Positions 32,876 to 45,823 of a stretch of DNA of 64,000 nucleotides are shown piece by piece (the stretch's first letter is position 1; each line of letters opens with the position of its first letter). The stretch is from Pseudopithomyces maydicus (lineage: Eukaryota; Ascomycota; Dothideomycetes; Pleosporales; Didymosphaeriaceae), in contig JANTUC010000016.1 in the NCBI GenBank assembly GCA_026873275.1, positions 930,001 through 994,000 on the forward strand, read 5' to 3'. The notes beneath the pieces are model-generated. The model ran no database searches and was not told where the DNA came from. It saw only the letters and a list, made by a program, of their open reading frames with translations. The translations under genes were made by a program, and so were the position numbers.

Positions 32876-33153
32876 GTTGAAAGCTCTGGCACTGAGCACT
32901 TTGAAAAGTGTGGGGAAGCATTATGACTACAGACTGTTTTAAGCAAAATACGGACTTCAGGTATTGCGTATCTTCGTGGGAGTCGTTGAGTACGGAGTTG
33001 ATGATGGCTGAAGTCAGAAAAGTGCCTGCGCCAGTGAGGGCCAGTGGAGCCGTCCCGCGGGTACGTGCGCTCCCGCGGCAAAACCTGTCTCAACCTATCC
33101 ATCCCTGGCTACTCCACGACCATCGCCTCTTATCTTCACGGACAAGCAGCATC

Positions 33154-35419
33154 ATGGAGGAAGCCCGCGAAAGCATGCGTCCGACGAAGGGACGAAAATG
33201 GAAACGCTCGCCAGAAGCCTGCACCTTCTGTCGCCGGAGAAAGGTTCGGACAAGCTGACCACTGACGTCGGAGCACGCACGTGACATGAGTTCCGCTGAC
33301 CCCAGCAGATCAAGTGCAGCACAGAGCGGCCCACATGCATGAATTGTAAGATGCATGGGAAGACTTGCAACTATGCGCCCATTGACAATAGCCTCCGCGT
33401 GCGAAACGTGCATCGGGAAGAGCCGGCTGATTATGGTACTCCCGCGGCAACCACTCCGGACGCTTCCAACGTAGGCAACATATCGTCTGAAGTAGGCACT
33501 CCGAATTCGAAGATGTCCGAAGACGCTGCTCCTAGTTCGAAGGCTTCTGAAGAATGGATTGAGAAAGGCTTGGTTGCAGAATCAGCACGCCAGCGACAGT
33601 TTGAACAAGTCAATGCTCGATTGGGAAAGCTGGACTTTGACGGTCTTGAGCCCGAAATGGGCCTTCACTTGCTGTCTTTGCATTGGAATCGCCAGCACCA
33701 CTCCTTCTTGATAACATATCGACCAGCCTTCATGCGTGATATGGCCTGTAACGGGCCCTACTTCTCAAAGCTGCTGCTGAACGCCATATACTTCAGCGCA
33801 GCTAAGTTTAGCCCGCGGCAAGAGCTGAGACGAGAACGCGATAACGTTCGGACTGCAGGTTGGCAATTCCGACAGAGAGTACGCGAGCTACTAGGTGGGG
33901 CATTAGATAAGAGTGACATAACTACTATTCAGGCTCTTTTGATCATGACTAACTCTCTCTTTGCCCTTGGCGACGAACGAAGCGCTGCTTGGCTGTATGC
34001 TGGCTTAGCCTTCCGTATGATCGTCGATCTAGGCATGCATGTCGAGGCGCCGAAGCTCACAAGTCATCGCAAGTTCTCCGATGAAGATTCAGAGATTCGG
34101 CGACGCGTGTTCTGGGCTGCTTTTGGTAAGTTGGCAGTCATGGTTTTGGCAGATCGTTGCTGATTCTGAGCCAGTGGTGGACAAAATCCAGAGCTTGTAT
34201 CAAGGCCGGCCGGTCACCATAAAGGAGTCTGACACATTGGTGCCCATCAAATTCCTAGACACATTCGAGGAGTTTGAGCCGTGGACTCCTCTTGCCTACT
34301 CGTCACAACCGAGCGTAGCCTACCCGGGATCCCCGTCTTACACCGTCTCAACATTCCGATATCTTTGCAAATTGTCGGTGATCCTGAGCGACATTCTGAG
34401 CACAATTTATACGGAGAGAAGCTTTAATAATACGCCAGGGGAACTTCTAGCGAAACTTGAAGCAATTAACTCCAGGCTCACGAAGTGGTATCATGCGCTG
34501 CCCGAGCACCTTCATAGCAACGTTCAGGATCTATCGCTTACTCCACCGCCGCATGTTCTGAATTTACAGTGGGTGCCCTCTATATCATTTCCAAAGCGAC
34601 ACTAACGCCTGCAGTGCCTTGTACCACGTGCTAGTGATCCTTTTACATCACCCTTTCATTGCGGATGGCCATCACTATCACAAATCTCGAAGTGTCTCCG
34701 CTAACTCGCTACGAGCATGTGCAACGGCTGCTAACTCCATTGTCCAGCTTGTGCGGGCATATGACAAAGCTTTCAGCGTTAGAAGGGCACCTTATCTCAT
34801 CTCATATGCTACTTACATGGCTGCTACTATTCATGCACGCATCGCAGCAAAGAGAGATGCTGGCTCTGACGCACACAAAAACCTAGGAACTTGCCTAGCG
34901 GTCTTCAATGAGAATCAGCAAACCAACTCTGCTGTTAGACGTGCCAATGCTCTTGTTCAGAATCTTATGAAGAGGCTTGGAGTACGAGTTCCAAGTGACA
35001 GCGAAATACATATCGACAAAGAAAATCACGACGGGGCTAATCGTAATGGCATGACTGCAGTTCAGAGCGGTATGCCAGGCCAGGAGCCTGGTCTGCATGA
35101 TCTTGATATCGATAGTATCATACAGACTTTTGTCCGAGAAGCGGAGACTCCACTGTTGAGGGGAGCTTCACTCCCCGGTTACGCAAACATGACGATGCAG
35201 CCACAAAGCTCTGCAGCGAGTGGCAATGCTACACCCACTGTTCAGTACCAGAATGGTGACGCTTTGCCTACGGACTTCAATGGGGTTTGGTTAAATCCAG
35301 GGTTTAATCAGCCTGCAGGAGATGGTACCATGTCGTTCGACGATATGTTCTACGGATTTAACAGCTCTGCTTTGGACAGTTTTCCTGTCACGCCGATGCC
35401 AGGATGGGATGGGTTGTGA
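33154..35419 (+). CDS. Zn2Cys6 fungal transcription factor
   Basis: The exons are 33154-33243, 33309-34125, 34175-34568 and 34615-35419, giving 701 aa. The binuclear zinc cluster is split by intron 1: ACTFCRRRK in exon 1, then IKCSTERPTCMNCKMHGKTC in exon 2. Intron 1 has an unusual GTTCGG donor but the only frame-keeping one; introns 2 and 3 are canonical (49 and 46 nt). Exons 2-4 hold the fungal regulator middle-homology region (PEMGLHLLSLHWNRQHHSFL, SAAWLYAGLAFRMIVDLGMH, RRRVFWAAF). The C-terminus is Gly/Asn/Ser-rich and acidic, a possible activation region. It binds DNA in the nucleus. Its targets cannot be read, but the P450/MBOAT pair lies 1.5-5 kb away. Confidence 0.9.
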
Positions 35420-35515
35420 GCACTTTCCGAACTACTTCTGGTGCGATTCGAACAACACAGCACGGCCAAACCCCAGCCATACATTCTACAAAGGCAATTT
35501 CTGAATCTGTGTACA

Positions 35516-36470
35516 TCATTCCTCGTATTCTTGTTCACGCTCTAAACCCTCCGCGACTACACGCTCAAACTTGTTTCCAGGCATCCGATGAGCGACTGCA
35601 ACGTGTAGGGCACCTCCCCATCGCTGCATGCCATCCAAACATTGCACCGCTCTATCTGCCTCCTTGGCAGTCTTTAAATCAACAAACGCAAACCGGATGT
35701 TAGATTTCGCGCCATGAATCCCATCCGTTGGCCATTTGATCTTGGAAATTGCTTCAACGTCGAAGCCATCGAACAATTCGCGAAGCTCTTTATCAGAAGT
35801 GGTCCGATCAATCGCCTTGGGCAGCCCTTTGACAATGACTCGTCGCTTTTCGCGGATGGGGACGAGTAGGTCGCTACTACGTGATTCATCCTCAGGGCCG
35901 TTTGTGAAGTTCCAGGATTTAGCTCGGGACTGCGTTACGGCTTTTTGTCCGCCATGCTTCTGCACACAAGGTTTGACGTTCACAGGACGCCCAAGCAGCT
36001 GTGTTCCAGGGAGTTTTTCCAGTGCCTCAGCAGCTGCTTCGTCGGTGGCCAGATCAACGAAGCAGTACGATGGATTGCGGTTGGTGAACCGATCGATGGA
36101 TATGTCAATATTGACTCTACGTTTTTATCAGCGCATGTGAATACTACTAGACAGCGAACTATAGATAGACTCAGAACGCGAATGGTATTTATACATACAC
36201 TTCTAAGCCAGCCTCTGCAAACAATTTCTCGATGTCTTCTCTTTGTGCAACATAGCGCAAGTTCCCCACATACACCCGGGAAGCACTTGCAAGCTCACGA
36301 ATAGAAGGTGCACCTCGGCTGTGCTTCTCGGAATTCAATCGCCGCAACTTCTCACGGTGATCATTCTCTTGCCGCCAGGTCTTGATTGCGGTCTGTGCGC
36401 CAATTGGTAGATTGTGACCAACGATCCATTGTAATCTCAGAGGGGTATAAGTATCCAGCACCAGAAACAA
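35516..36470 (-). CDS. RNA-binding protein with two RRMs (start unresolved)
   Basis: The minus-strand exons are 36470 (or further upstream) to 36199 and 36117-35516, joined by an 81-nt GTATGT...GTAG intron. RRM1 spans the junction: SRVYVGNLRYVAQREDIEKL (RNP2), then NPSYCFVDLATDEAAAEAL (RNP1). RRM2 is RRVIVKGLPKAID with NIRFAFVDLKTAKEADRAV. The linker is basic. Exon 1 reads back to a stop at 36482-36484 without any ATG in its frame. The ATG at 36429 is in another frame and stops after 23 codons. A missed 5' exon or another single-base error could explain this. It is a probable mRNA-binding protein. The start given is only the limit of the conserved reading frame. Confidence 0.7.
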
Positions 36471-36876
36471 GGCAGGTATCTAGTCTGCAGAACCGGACGG
36501 GTATGTTCGTTTGACTGTATGGAGTGTTATTATCAGTGATTTAGGCAAAGAGCCAAACCAGTAAGCACAATATGGCTTTAAGAGAGAATCCGTAACGTTC
36601 TTTAGCTGGCTCAGGGGCTGTATGGAGAAAATCTAACTAGGATAGAGGAGAGTGTGACAGCATGGAAGAAATATCGGCTAGGGTGTCAAGTGGGAGGCAT
36701 TTGACGTGGACAAACGGTTTGTGGGGGGTGGGGGTGGGGAAGCACAGACGTATTCGGATCGTGTAGACTGATCGGGGGGGGTTGGCCGATATGGACACGT
36801 GACATTTGATAACTTGCGCCTAAGCGCTCCAAACAAAGAGATGGCCGATAACAGCTGAATCGAGTTGTATTTTGAA
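36471..36876. other. Intergenic region
   Basis: Between the RRM and P450 genes. It may hold an upstream exon of the RRM gene; otherwise nothing was recognised. Confidence 0.4.
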
Positions 36877-38921
36877 TTACTCTGTGGATCTCTGTATACG
36901 ATCGGAATGATGGATGGGTTGTATTCGTACTTTGATACCACCTACAGGTTTTACCTAAAGGAGGCAGTCATCAGCACAAGATTCCCGTAGCAATCTGGTC
37001 AAAAAGGAGTTCAGAAATTTAGCATAAGACTTACCACTACAATGCCATTTTGCTCCGGCTCGTGTATTTGTGCAGGTGTCCATACAAACTCAGCCACTAG
37101 AGCGGCAATCACTCGTCTCATCTCGGCTCTGGCAAATTGTTCACCTGTGCATCCTTTAGGCCCCTTGAGGAACGTCAGCATTCCATAAGGATGATATTGC
37201 AGACCTCTATATCTTTCATTATTTTGGCAGTTTCCTTTGGCCAGAACATTTCCATGGCCTTCGTCTGCAGAAAGCTGGGTTGTTTGCTCATTTGGGCCAC
37301 GGAAATCAATCCATCGATAAGGGTCGAACGTGGATGCCGAGGGTCCCCATATAGTATTTGAACGGCCCATAGCGTAGGGTGAAATTACAATGTATGTACC
37401 TGCTTTTACGGCATGCTTGCTAATGATTGTATCACGAACAGTCTTGCGCAGTGTGATCGGTAAGGGTGGTTCGAGTCGCATCATCTCGTTTAGCAGCGCG
37501 TTGAGCATCGTCATTCTCTCATACTGACTCTCTGATATTGAGTAGTTTTCTCCGGCACATATTCCAAAGTCTTTTAGTTCTTGACGCAAGATAGATTGAA
37601 GGTCAGTGTGTTGAGAGAGACGGTACATCGTCATAGCTACAAGTGCCGCAGTACTCTCATGCCTATACAGTGACTATAAGTAGTAATCAGTTGAAGGGAA
37701 AACTCTAAATGACTTACGCTGCGGCCATGAGAATAATTAATTCGTCAGCACACTCCTGTGCAGTGAATTTTCCGGAGGATATCACCTCGGTGAGAAAGTC
37801 TTGTGGTACTTTCTCGCCATTTTGTATCAGTTGTATGCGCTTCTTAACAGCATCGAGACTGAGTTTTCTAACAACTCCACTTGCTCTATCCATAGTTTTA
37901 TCAAGTTTGTGCGGAAACAGCCTGCTCAGCCATACTGGGGCGGTGTTATGCCAGGCGTACTGGTCCATTTTGTCCTTAGACCCAGTGAAAATAGTTGTAT
38001 ATGCTTCCAGTATAGGGTGTATCTCTCGATTCTCAAGCAACCCATAATTCTCTCCAAATCCGACTGTACAGGCTATGTCCAGGGCAAAACGGGTCGACCA
38101 GTCACAAATATCCACGATAGCTGAGTCACTAGTGTCGAGTCGTACGCAATCCTTCCGTAACTCCTGCACCAGCAGTCTTGATTTGGCGCATAGCAACGGC
38201 TTGAGCAAATCCACATTTCGTGGTTGGAATACCGGTCCGACGGCTTTTCTACGCAATTTATGTGCGTCACCCTCCTGGACGACGAGACCACCGGCCAGGA
38301 AGCGGCGAGTGTAGCGCCGGAAACCGCTCGTTTTCTCGAGGTCATAGGCGCGCGTGAATAGAACGTCGCGTAGACCGTCAGTACCGGTAACCACTAGGTA
38401 CTCAGCCCCTAGGACGCCGCGAAAAAACAAAAGGCCATCGTTAGGGATGTCATTAACCCACTCAGTGATCTGGCGTCCTAGTGGTGTGCTAAAGACAGCT
38501 CCGACGTGGCCTATCAGTAGACCCCCAGTGGTCTACAGATTCCAGTCAGCTTTCTTCAGTAGAAAATCCATCGAATTAAACTAAAGAAAACTTTGTTGCG
38601 TACTGGTGGTTGAGGTAAGTCGCGAAGGACACTAAACCTTGGCCTGATCAAACATCGCCAAATGATATAGAGTACCACGTCAAATAGAATATTTGCCGCC
38701 ACAAGGATTACTTTCGCAGTGATATGCTTGTAGTTTACTAAACAGAAATTGAATATGCCAAGAGCGAGTTTGCACTGAGCAAATACTACAAGTGCGAAGA
38801 TAATCTTCATATTCAGTGTCATGAGCGGTAGTTTCAATATGATCAAACGTCGCAAGGCCATGTAACAATCTCCCGAGTTAGTTGCACCCATATATTGGTA
38901 CACCAAGGTCCAACGCGTCAT
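36877..38921 (-). CDS. Cytochrome P450
   Basis: The exons are 38921-38604, 38532-37718, 37662-37035 and 36954-36877, giving 612 aa. Intron donors are GTACGC, GTAAGT and GTAAGT; all keep frame and join expected motifs. The N-terminus has two or three hydrophobic segments, longer than usual, before the proline hinge LRDLPQPP. Key motifs are present: I-helix MAAAHESTAAL, ExxR in NEMMRLEPP, and heme ligand FLKGPKGCTG with its Cys. The end is VVVKPVGGIKVRIQP. It is a heme monooxygenase of the ER membrane. It is divergent from an MBOAT acyltransferase (613 bp between starts) and close to a Zn2Cys6 regulator, as in small specialised-metabolism clusters. The substrate is unknown. Confidence 0.9.
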
Positions 38922-39534
38922 TTGATCAGAGGGTACCTACTGGAGTGATGTTCCCTAAGGTTCTCCCGGTCTTACCTCCAAGCCTACAGCCCGTGTCTTC
39001 GCAGCTGAACCTAACAGCTACACGCAAATGACCTCGATGCTGATATCACATTGAGCCAATCGCTAACAGATTTTTCCTTGGCTCCTCTAGCTTATCAGAT
39101 CCTCATGATGTACATTCATCGCAACCGAGGGTGTCTAGGCAAAAGCAACGAACCAGATGGAATCGCTACAGCGCAGCTAATAACTGCTAGCTGGGTATGT
39201 AAGAACGAGTAGACTTGTCAAGTGCTAGGCGATACCTCTTCTGGATGGGGGTTGGGGTATAGTAACCAACCATGAGAAGATGTCATTCGCTGACTGCATG
39301 TGAATCCTTCGCTTGCCAAATTGGGTAGTCTAAAAGCAAGATCATGATAGCATTTTGCGAGGTAAGAACAGTTGGGGGTCTAGCCGGAAGTACCAACTTT
39401 CCACATTTTCCAGCGAGAACGTGGTTAATGAATGGCCCCCAACATTCCGCGAAAGAAGCTCTCCGTCCCTTTGGTCTTCTCCCTTCTTCCGTGGCCCTTC
39501 CAAAAGCCGTCACAAGTAGGAATCTTGCGAAAAG
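38922..39534. promoter_or_regulatory. Divergent promoter of the P450 and MBOAT genes
   Basis: 613 bp lie between two outward-facing ATGs, so both promoters must be here. No firm regulator site was recognised. Confidence 0.5.
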
Positions 39535-40820
39535 ATGGACTTCGATCTTTTCTGGGGATGTTTGCGAATACTCGCACCACCGTTCACTCTTCTGCTCGCA
39601 TTAAATGTGCCATCTATCTCTTTTCGCAATTACTTTGCGAGATTCCTGACAACCATTTTAGTCGCTGTCAGTGCAGGCAATGTGATCACGGAAGTGAAGA
39701 TCCAAAGTCCTTCTTTAGCTTTTATGACCGGCTTGCTCGAAGGGTGGATCGTGATCTGGGCGGCAGTCTTACTACTTCGCTACAACCCAAGTATTGAAGC
39801 CCGTCGGAGGCGCTGGTCCCGAGAACCACAGAATGATGGAGAGTACGGAGAAGGAGACTTAGTCTGGCAAAGCTACCCTCGCCATGACTGGGTATCAAGA
39901 CTATGGTGGACCACGGGTCTAGTCATCAGTTTTCGAGGTGTTGGTTGGCATTTTGGCAACGCGGGTGAGTCTGCATGTTCGTTCCGCTCATGAAATGCAT
40001 TGTAACGAAGTAGTACAGCTCTTAAACAGGAGAATAAGAGGAAAAGTCCAGCCAATGAAGATGCCAATAATAAGACTGGCAAAAGGACCAGCTTAGTAAC
40101 CAATGCGACCAAGCTATTACAAGATATACTGGTACTTCGTTCTGTTCTTTGGGTTGCATCTCGGTTAGAACACCGCGCAACAGAGTCATGCTGGCAGCTC
40201 CGTGCTCTGCATACCACGATCTGGATCACAACTAGTGTACCGTTCATCAACATTTGTCACTCTGGGTGGAATTTAGTTGGCGGTCTCGGCCAGTGGTGGA
40301 ATCCTATCGATACATTCGACGCAAAACGGTTTAATCCAAGTCCGTGGGGTCCTCCAGCTGCGATCATAGAGCTCGGAATTGCAGGTGGGGCAAATTGCTG
40401 CTATACCCACCATCTCCACTACTCTCTAATGTTCTTGCAGGACTCTGGGGTGTGACCTGGCATAATTACTTCAAGTTCGGCTTCCAGTCCGCATCAGACT
40501 TGGTCGTCCCCCGCACGAAAAACCCGAGGTTCAGACCCTTGCTGCAACTGATGCGAGTGCTCTGCTCGTTTTGCCTATCTGGTATCATTCACTACTGCGG
40601 CTCGTACATGTTGCCTGGCACAACTCAGCCGAGCAAAGAGTTCCTCTTCTTCCTATTACAAGGGATAGTGGTCATTTTGCAGGTGACAATTTATGATCAT
40701 GTTGTTCCCAAAAGGTATCGCCGGATCCTGAATCCCCTTTTGACTGTAGCATGGCTTTGCTGGACCGAGCCATTGATCTTCGGTGATCAAAGACATGGAG
40801 GCATGTGGATATTATCCTAA
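39535..40820 (+). CDS. MBOAT/wax-synthase-type acyltransferase
   Basis: The exons are 39535-39964, 40019-40384 and 40441-40820, giving 391 aa. The introns are 54 and 56 nt (GTGAGT, GTGGGG donors). It is a polytopic membrane protein. The wax-synthase domain is recognised by VSRLWWTTGLVISFRGVGW, LGQWWNPIDTFDAKRFNPSP, the active-site-like WHNYFKFGFQ, and SGIIHYCGSYM with the conserved His. The end reads HGGMWILS. Fungal relatives include O-acetyltransferases of terpenoid pathways such as Tri7, so acylation of an oxidised product made with the neighbouring P450 is plausible, by inference. Confidence 0.85.
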
Positions 40821-41952
40821 TGACCGGGCATATCGTCGTTTCAAGGTGTCCACTCTACCTTTTTTTCCTGCCACATACCTCGGCTGTACCGTAAAGGCAA
40901 CAGAAACGTGCGCAGTAAAGATTGCGTGTTTGGTTGGAGACTTAGCCGAGATAGTGATTCCCGGTCTGGACAGTTGCAGAATACAGCTAGCAAGTATAGT
41001 GCGAGAAACGTTCAGCTGTTGGGGTTATGCGGCGTAGGAAAACTTTAGCTGTTATCGCAGTGAAACAACAATCGGTCCTTGGGTACTGTGGCTTTTGCTA
41101 GTTTTGAACTTCTAGTGGCAAGGTCAGCTCTCACTTTTCATGACAAGGCCTAGAACAAAGCAGACGTTTGCCACCATACACGCGACTGTTCACATTTGAG
41201 ATACCATGAAGAACGTATGGGCTGATGTTGGTAGTTTACGGTGGAGTCGCTGTCCACGAGTAAGCACTCAGAAGAATATAATAGCGGACCACCGGAAGAT
41301 GTTGCTCCGCGGCGTAGAGTATACACCGCATGCCACTCCCAGAGTGTCGCTCGAATTCCCTCTTAGTAGCCTGAAATTTTTGAAACTAGACTGGTAATGG
41401 TTAAGTTTCTTTCTCTATAAATTGTCTTCACCAGTATCATGATTGGTTGGCCATTTTGTGGGGCGGAAATTTGAGCAGCACGCGAAGGTATTGGCGCGTC
41501 GGTTGTCCCCGTGCTAGCTGCCAGACCTGGTCCCGCAACCATACACCGATGTCCTTGCGCAACTTCATTTATTCTGGTGGGCAGCGCCCACCATGGCATT
41601 GTCAAATCCCGCTGTATTTGTTACTGTGCATCACTATTTGAAACTACTTAGGGTTAGCAAGATCGGTGGAACGGTAATATAAAGTTCAATAGGGTTTAGC
41701 TATCTATCACTAAGTACACTTTGATTTAGCATTTCCCCCTGACTCGGCCCGCCACACCGTCGACGTATGTAGAGACAGGCAACTGGATTTGTGCAGGGAA
41801 CGGCTTTCGTGCCCCTTGCCGACCGGCATATAAGAGATGAACGAGCCCGGCGCATTTGGAAGGAGGTGTCGACGATCAAAGTCTTTCCAAGTCTCCAGAG
41901 TGCCGTGAACACATCCCTCAAGCCAATTTTCCGACTCTAGTCCGCCTCCAAG
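40821..41952. other. Intergenic region, no gene seen
   Basis: About 1.1 kb with only short unsupported ORFs. A TATA-like ATATAA at 41829-41834 and a C-rich leader lie before the peroxidase start. Confidence 0.5.
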
Positions 41953-42778
41953 ATGCGTTTCTACACACTCTGCTGCCTGTTGGCCACGGCTGTAGCTCTG
42001 CCTACCTCAGTACCGCACTCCGAACAGTTCAAAGTCCAGCAATGGATCCCCGCTCGCTCAGGCGATTCTCGCGGACCCTGCCCCATGTTGAACACCTTGG
42101 CCAACCACGGATATCTGTACGTACAATCAAGACTCCTACTCAAAGAGAGTGGATCATGCACAAACAAAACCCATAACTAACGTTATTCATGATAGTCCTC
42201 GCAATGGTCGTAACATCACTATTGACAAGTTTGGTGAAGCCATCAACACTGCTCTGGGTTGGGACTCCTCAGTCGGTATCATCCCTGCGAACGGTGCTTT
42301 TGCAGCGCTTGGTGCCAACACAACCATCGACTTGGAGGATCTTCTGAACCGCCCGCTCGGCCTGGAACGCCCTGCTTCGTTGGCCCGCGCCGACGACAGT
42401 AACGCCGTTGTGCCCTCTCGAGTTGCGGCTGTGCTAGCCGACAGCTCCGACAAGAAATACATCACGGCGGCTTCGCTCGGTCGCTCGCGTCACCGTGTCG
42501 AGCTCACAAGCCCCCTGACTCCGGCTCAGCAGAGCCCAGCTCAGGGTGAGGCTGGTTTCATCCTGGCTCTTATGATCGATGGCACTGTTCCCGCGGCCGG
42601 CACCGAAGGTGTCGATTACACGAAGCTGAAGGCATTCAAGGACCGCGTCGGAATGTGGCTCACATTTGAGCGTCTGCCCGTTGAACTTGGCTGGAAACCC
42701 TCGACACGAAAGGTGTCTTTCACTGATCTTGCGCCCATCAACGCTGCCATCAAGGCGGCCCAGGCCGCGCTCAGCTAA
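41953..42778 (+). CDS. Secreted heme-thiolate peroxidase-like protein (peroxidase family 2), altered motif
   Basis: The exons are 41953-42116 and 42196-42778 (79-nt intron, GTACGT...ATAG, CTAAC branch), giving 248 aa. It has a signal peptide MRFYTLCCLLATAVALPTS. The chloroperoxidase/peroxygenase signature RGPCPMLNTLANHGYL with the heme Cys is present, followed by PRNGRNI over the splice junction. In active members an EHD motif follows further on (IEHDASL-like). Here the matching place reads GLERPASLARADD, so His and Asp are replaced by Arg and Pro. The C-terminus FTDLAPINAAIKAAQAA is otherwise normal. It is therefore a family member with a doubtful or changed activity. The family identity comes from motif recognition. 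Confidence 0.8.
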
Positions 42779-45600
42779 ATGACCCATCAACGCATTTTAG
42801 ACAATGATAGATAGATACGATTAAATTACGAATACCAATCGGAAATCTTCAGGCTTCAACCTTTGTTTTACTATAGAAGTAGCGCTAGAATTCATGCATC
42901 CAACCGTCATGTCTTCATCTGTTCATTATTCTCCCCGCGAGAGTTCCGCGGCAATGTGATCCCGTCATCTTAACATGCTTTTTTGTCGCGCATTTCAATG
43001 ACAGGAATTGCCATGTCCACGGAGTGCAGATCTTCGATGGAACGGACGTAACCGAGAGCTCAATTACCTACGTGCTCAGAAGAAAAAAGCATTGGCAACC
43101 CCTTTCCACTGCGCCACAAACACCCACCACATTTCTCGCCACACACTGAGTATTCGAGATCTTTGATAGTCCCCAATCTCCAGATTAGCCTACCACACAA
43201 CGGGTGTTACTTTGTCAGGTCGATAAACATCGACAGTGCCCGCTGCACAGACCATACCGGGAATATTGTCCGCTCATTTTGGAAAATGGAGCCCAACACA
43301 CCCTAGTAACATTAATATGGGGTTGTGGATCGCCCGGATCCTTGCCGTTCCGTTGGCGCTCCTTCGCACCTGGTTTACCCACCAAATGCATCGTAACGGC
43401 ACAAAACCCACTGTTTCGCGACCGGCGTCCAATATGCATGTTCTAGATACCTCGGCTTTTGGCTGCGATGTATCGCTTAACGCAAGCGAACGCCTTGGCC
43501 TTGCGAAACTGTCTCCAATTTCAACGTTGAAGTTGAGATGGTTGTTTGAAGACAGGACGCTTAGAACCTTAGGCAGTATCGTGACAAGTTAGGATTTCGC
43601 ATCACACACTACAGCTGCTATTAAAGTTACAGCCGCTGTCAAATAAGCTTGTGTGTCATCTGAAATGTCTTGAACAGATTCTATGACGAGAGGCCTGATC
43701 TCTGGCCGTTCCCAAGGCCTGGACGGGCCAGCATTTCACAATGTGGATTTGAAATCTACCCATCGGCATCTCAATCCACTTATCGGCATTCAGATGCACT
43801 AAGAACGTTTCCGCATGTTCTAAAGGTCTGTGCTGGACCCTTCGCTATCCCATCCGTCGTATGATGACAATGCTCGTTTCAGAATTGATTAAGAGTGGCT
43901 CTGGGAATGCTGCTGGGCGGTCAGATGCCAGATGCCAGAAGCTACTCGGGAAAATTGCCCAATACATCTGCTAGATATTGGTCGCTGGTGGGATCTGTAC
44001 TAAGCTAGGCGAGTTTATGGCAGGAATTGTCTATGTACCTTCACCGCTGGTTCTGTGGATGACGAGCGCACATGGGAACGAAGAAAAAAAAATCGGAATT
44101 CAGACTTCTTACTGGTGGATATGAGCTGACATTTTAGAAAAGCGAGTACACTTTAAAGTGCTCGACCAAAGCTTTTAGGTGGTGCAGAATTTGTGAGGAT
44201 TAGTCAGTGTTGCTGTCATTCGTAACTTACATACCACAATTCACGTCTGTCATTCGATTACCGTCACAGAGACCTAAACATCTTATCATAACAATTCAGT
44301 CGTATTGTAGCAAATACCTGGGCTGGTAGCTCTTGACAAGAAAGACAACCAATGGGTGGTGTCTGTTTCGTCGTTATCCACAAAGATGAACAGCTATCTC
44401 GATCATCGTTTCCTATTGAGATGACGTGTGATTATCTTTATAATGCTTGAGGAAGAGAAGGAGGATTGCTTTTAGTCATATCAATGCCATGAAATCAAGC
44501 TTACCTACTCTTCCCTAGACTGTCGGTGTCCATGATTGCAATTATTTGTATAATGTCATCTCTGTCACAACACATTACCAACCTCCAAAATAGTCAAGGA
44601 GCGCTGTTTCCAAGTGCCCTAATTGCCCGATATATCTTCAGTTACTTCCCAGCATGCATGATTCCGCAGTCCATGGCTTTACGAAAGACCCTCCCTACAT
44701 CCCAATAATTCAGCTTGCCGAAACATCATATCCGTTAACACGGGAAACACAACGCAACGTGCATATTCCATTTACCCGTGATCTCATCTCTGACCTGCAA
44801 TAATACACATAACTCTGCATTACATCAGTCTATAAGAATCGTGGGAGGAATGGGATAGCGAGATTGGTAATCTGCCATGGGTTTTGTGCAAATCCTATGG
44901 TAATCTCGGTCTTATAGGGAACATCAGCTTCATGGCTAACTTTGCTGACAGAACCCGAGCACGAATGATACGGAAAATTGTACCTGATGTGTGATATTAG
45001 CCTCTTGAAACATTCCTGTGCGTTAAGTTGTTTGTGGCTGGACTTATGAAAAGGATTTTAATAGACCTTTGATTCCACGTCATACGTGAACTAACTATTC
45101 CACAGGAAACTCGAGAATGTCGCAGGCTCGCAGCATTCCCACCAATAACATCATCAAGCTGAAAGGACAACTACTACACCCAACCTTACTCCACACTCCC
45201 TCCAACTAAAAGCATCAAAAGCATCTCTCCAACCCTCAAATCACTCACTCACTCCATCTCACACGTCACGACCAAGCGAGACACATGTTCTCAAGAAAAG
45301 AAAGTGATGATTACGATATTAAAGAGAGTAAGTGGCCACTACATAGAGCCCGCACTATATACATCTAATGCTATATGCACAAAATGCCCTTGGAAACACA
45401 ATCCCATGCTTGATCCCTATCCATCCCTCGACCTTGAAAAAAAAAACGCCACCCAATCAAACGCACATGTGCTGACATTAAAGTAGAAACAAAAAAGGAG
45501 GGGGGAAACGAGAGAATCAAAAGTCGCCTTGTAAATCAATATCGCACGCTCGACACCGTCGGGCACAACATCTTCTATCTGCAAATGTCCATGGCCACCA
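42779..45600. other. Gene-free stretch of 2.8 kb
   Basis: AT-leaning sequence with only short ORFs, the largest being 118 codons at 43236-43592. None has a recognised domain, codon bias or splice partner. It may hold regulatory DNA, decayed sequence or an unrecognised noncoding RNA. Confidence 0.5.
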
Positions 45601-45823
45601 TCATAGTATGGTAGGTGGTGACGCGGGAGCCGCCTCTCCCTGCGTTATGCGCAGCCTTTTCAATCTGGCGATTGGAATCTTTGCACCGCCTTCGTCAACG
45701 TCTAGCTTCCTCTTCAACCCGTTGCGAGCCAGTGTTCGGACCTTGTCCCACAGCTGCTTGGGGCATCGCTTCTTCGTCTTGACCTGATGCGCGCGTCGGG
45801 AAGCACACGGCGGCATGCCTGTC
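45601..45823 (-). CDS. Possible alternative last exon of the F-box/WD40 gene
   Basis: The WD40 gene's stop at 45975-45973 overlaps a GTGAGT donor (45976). A CTGAC branch site sits 15 nt before a CACAG acceptor ending at 45824. Splicing this 153-nt segment keeps the frame and adds 74 codons ending at 45601, a basic tail (VKTKKRCPKQLWDKV, ARLKRLRITQ). RNA data are needed to decide; homologues as I remember them end near the first stop. Confidence 0.35.
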
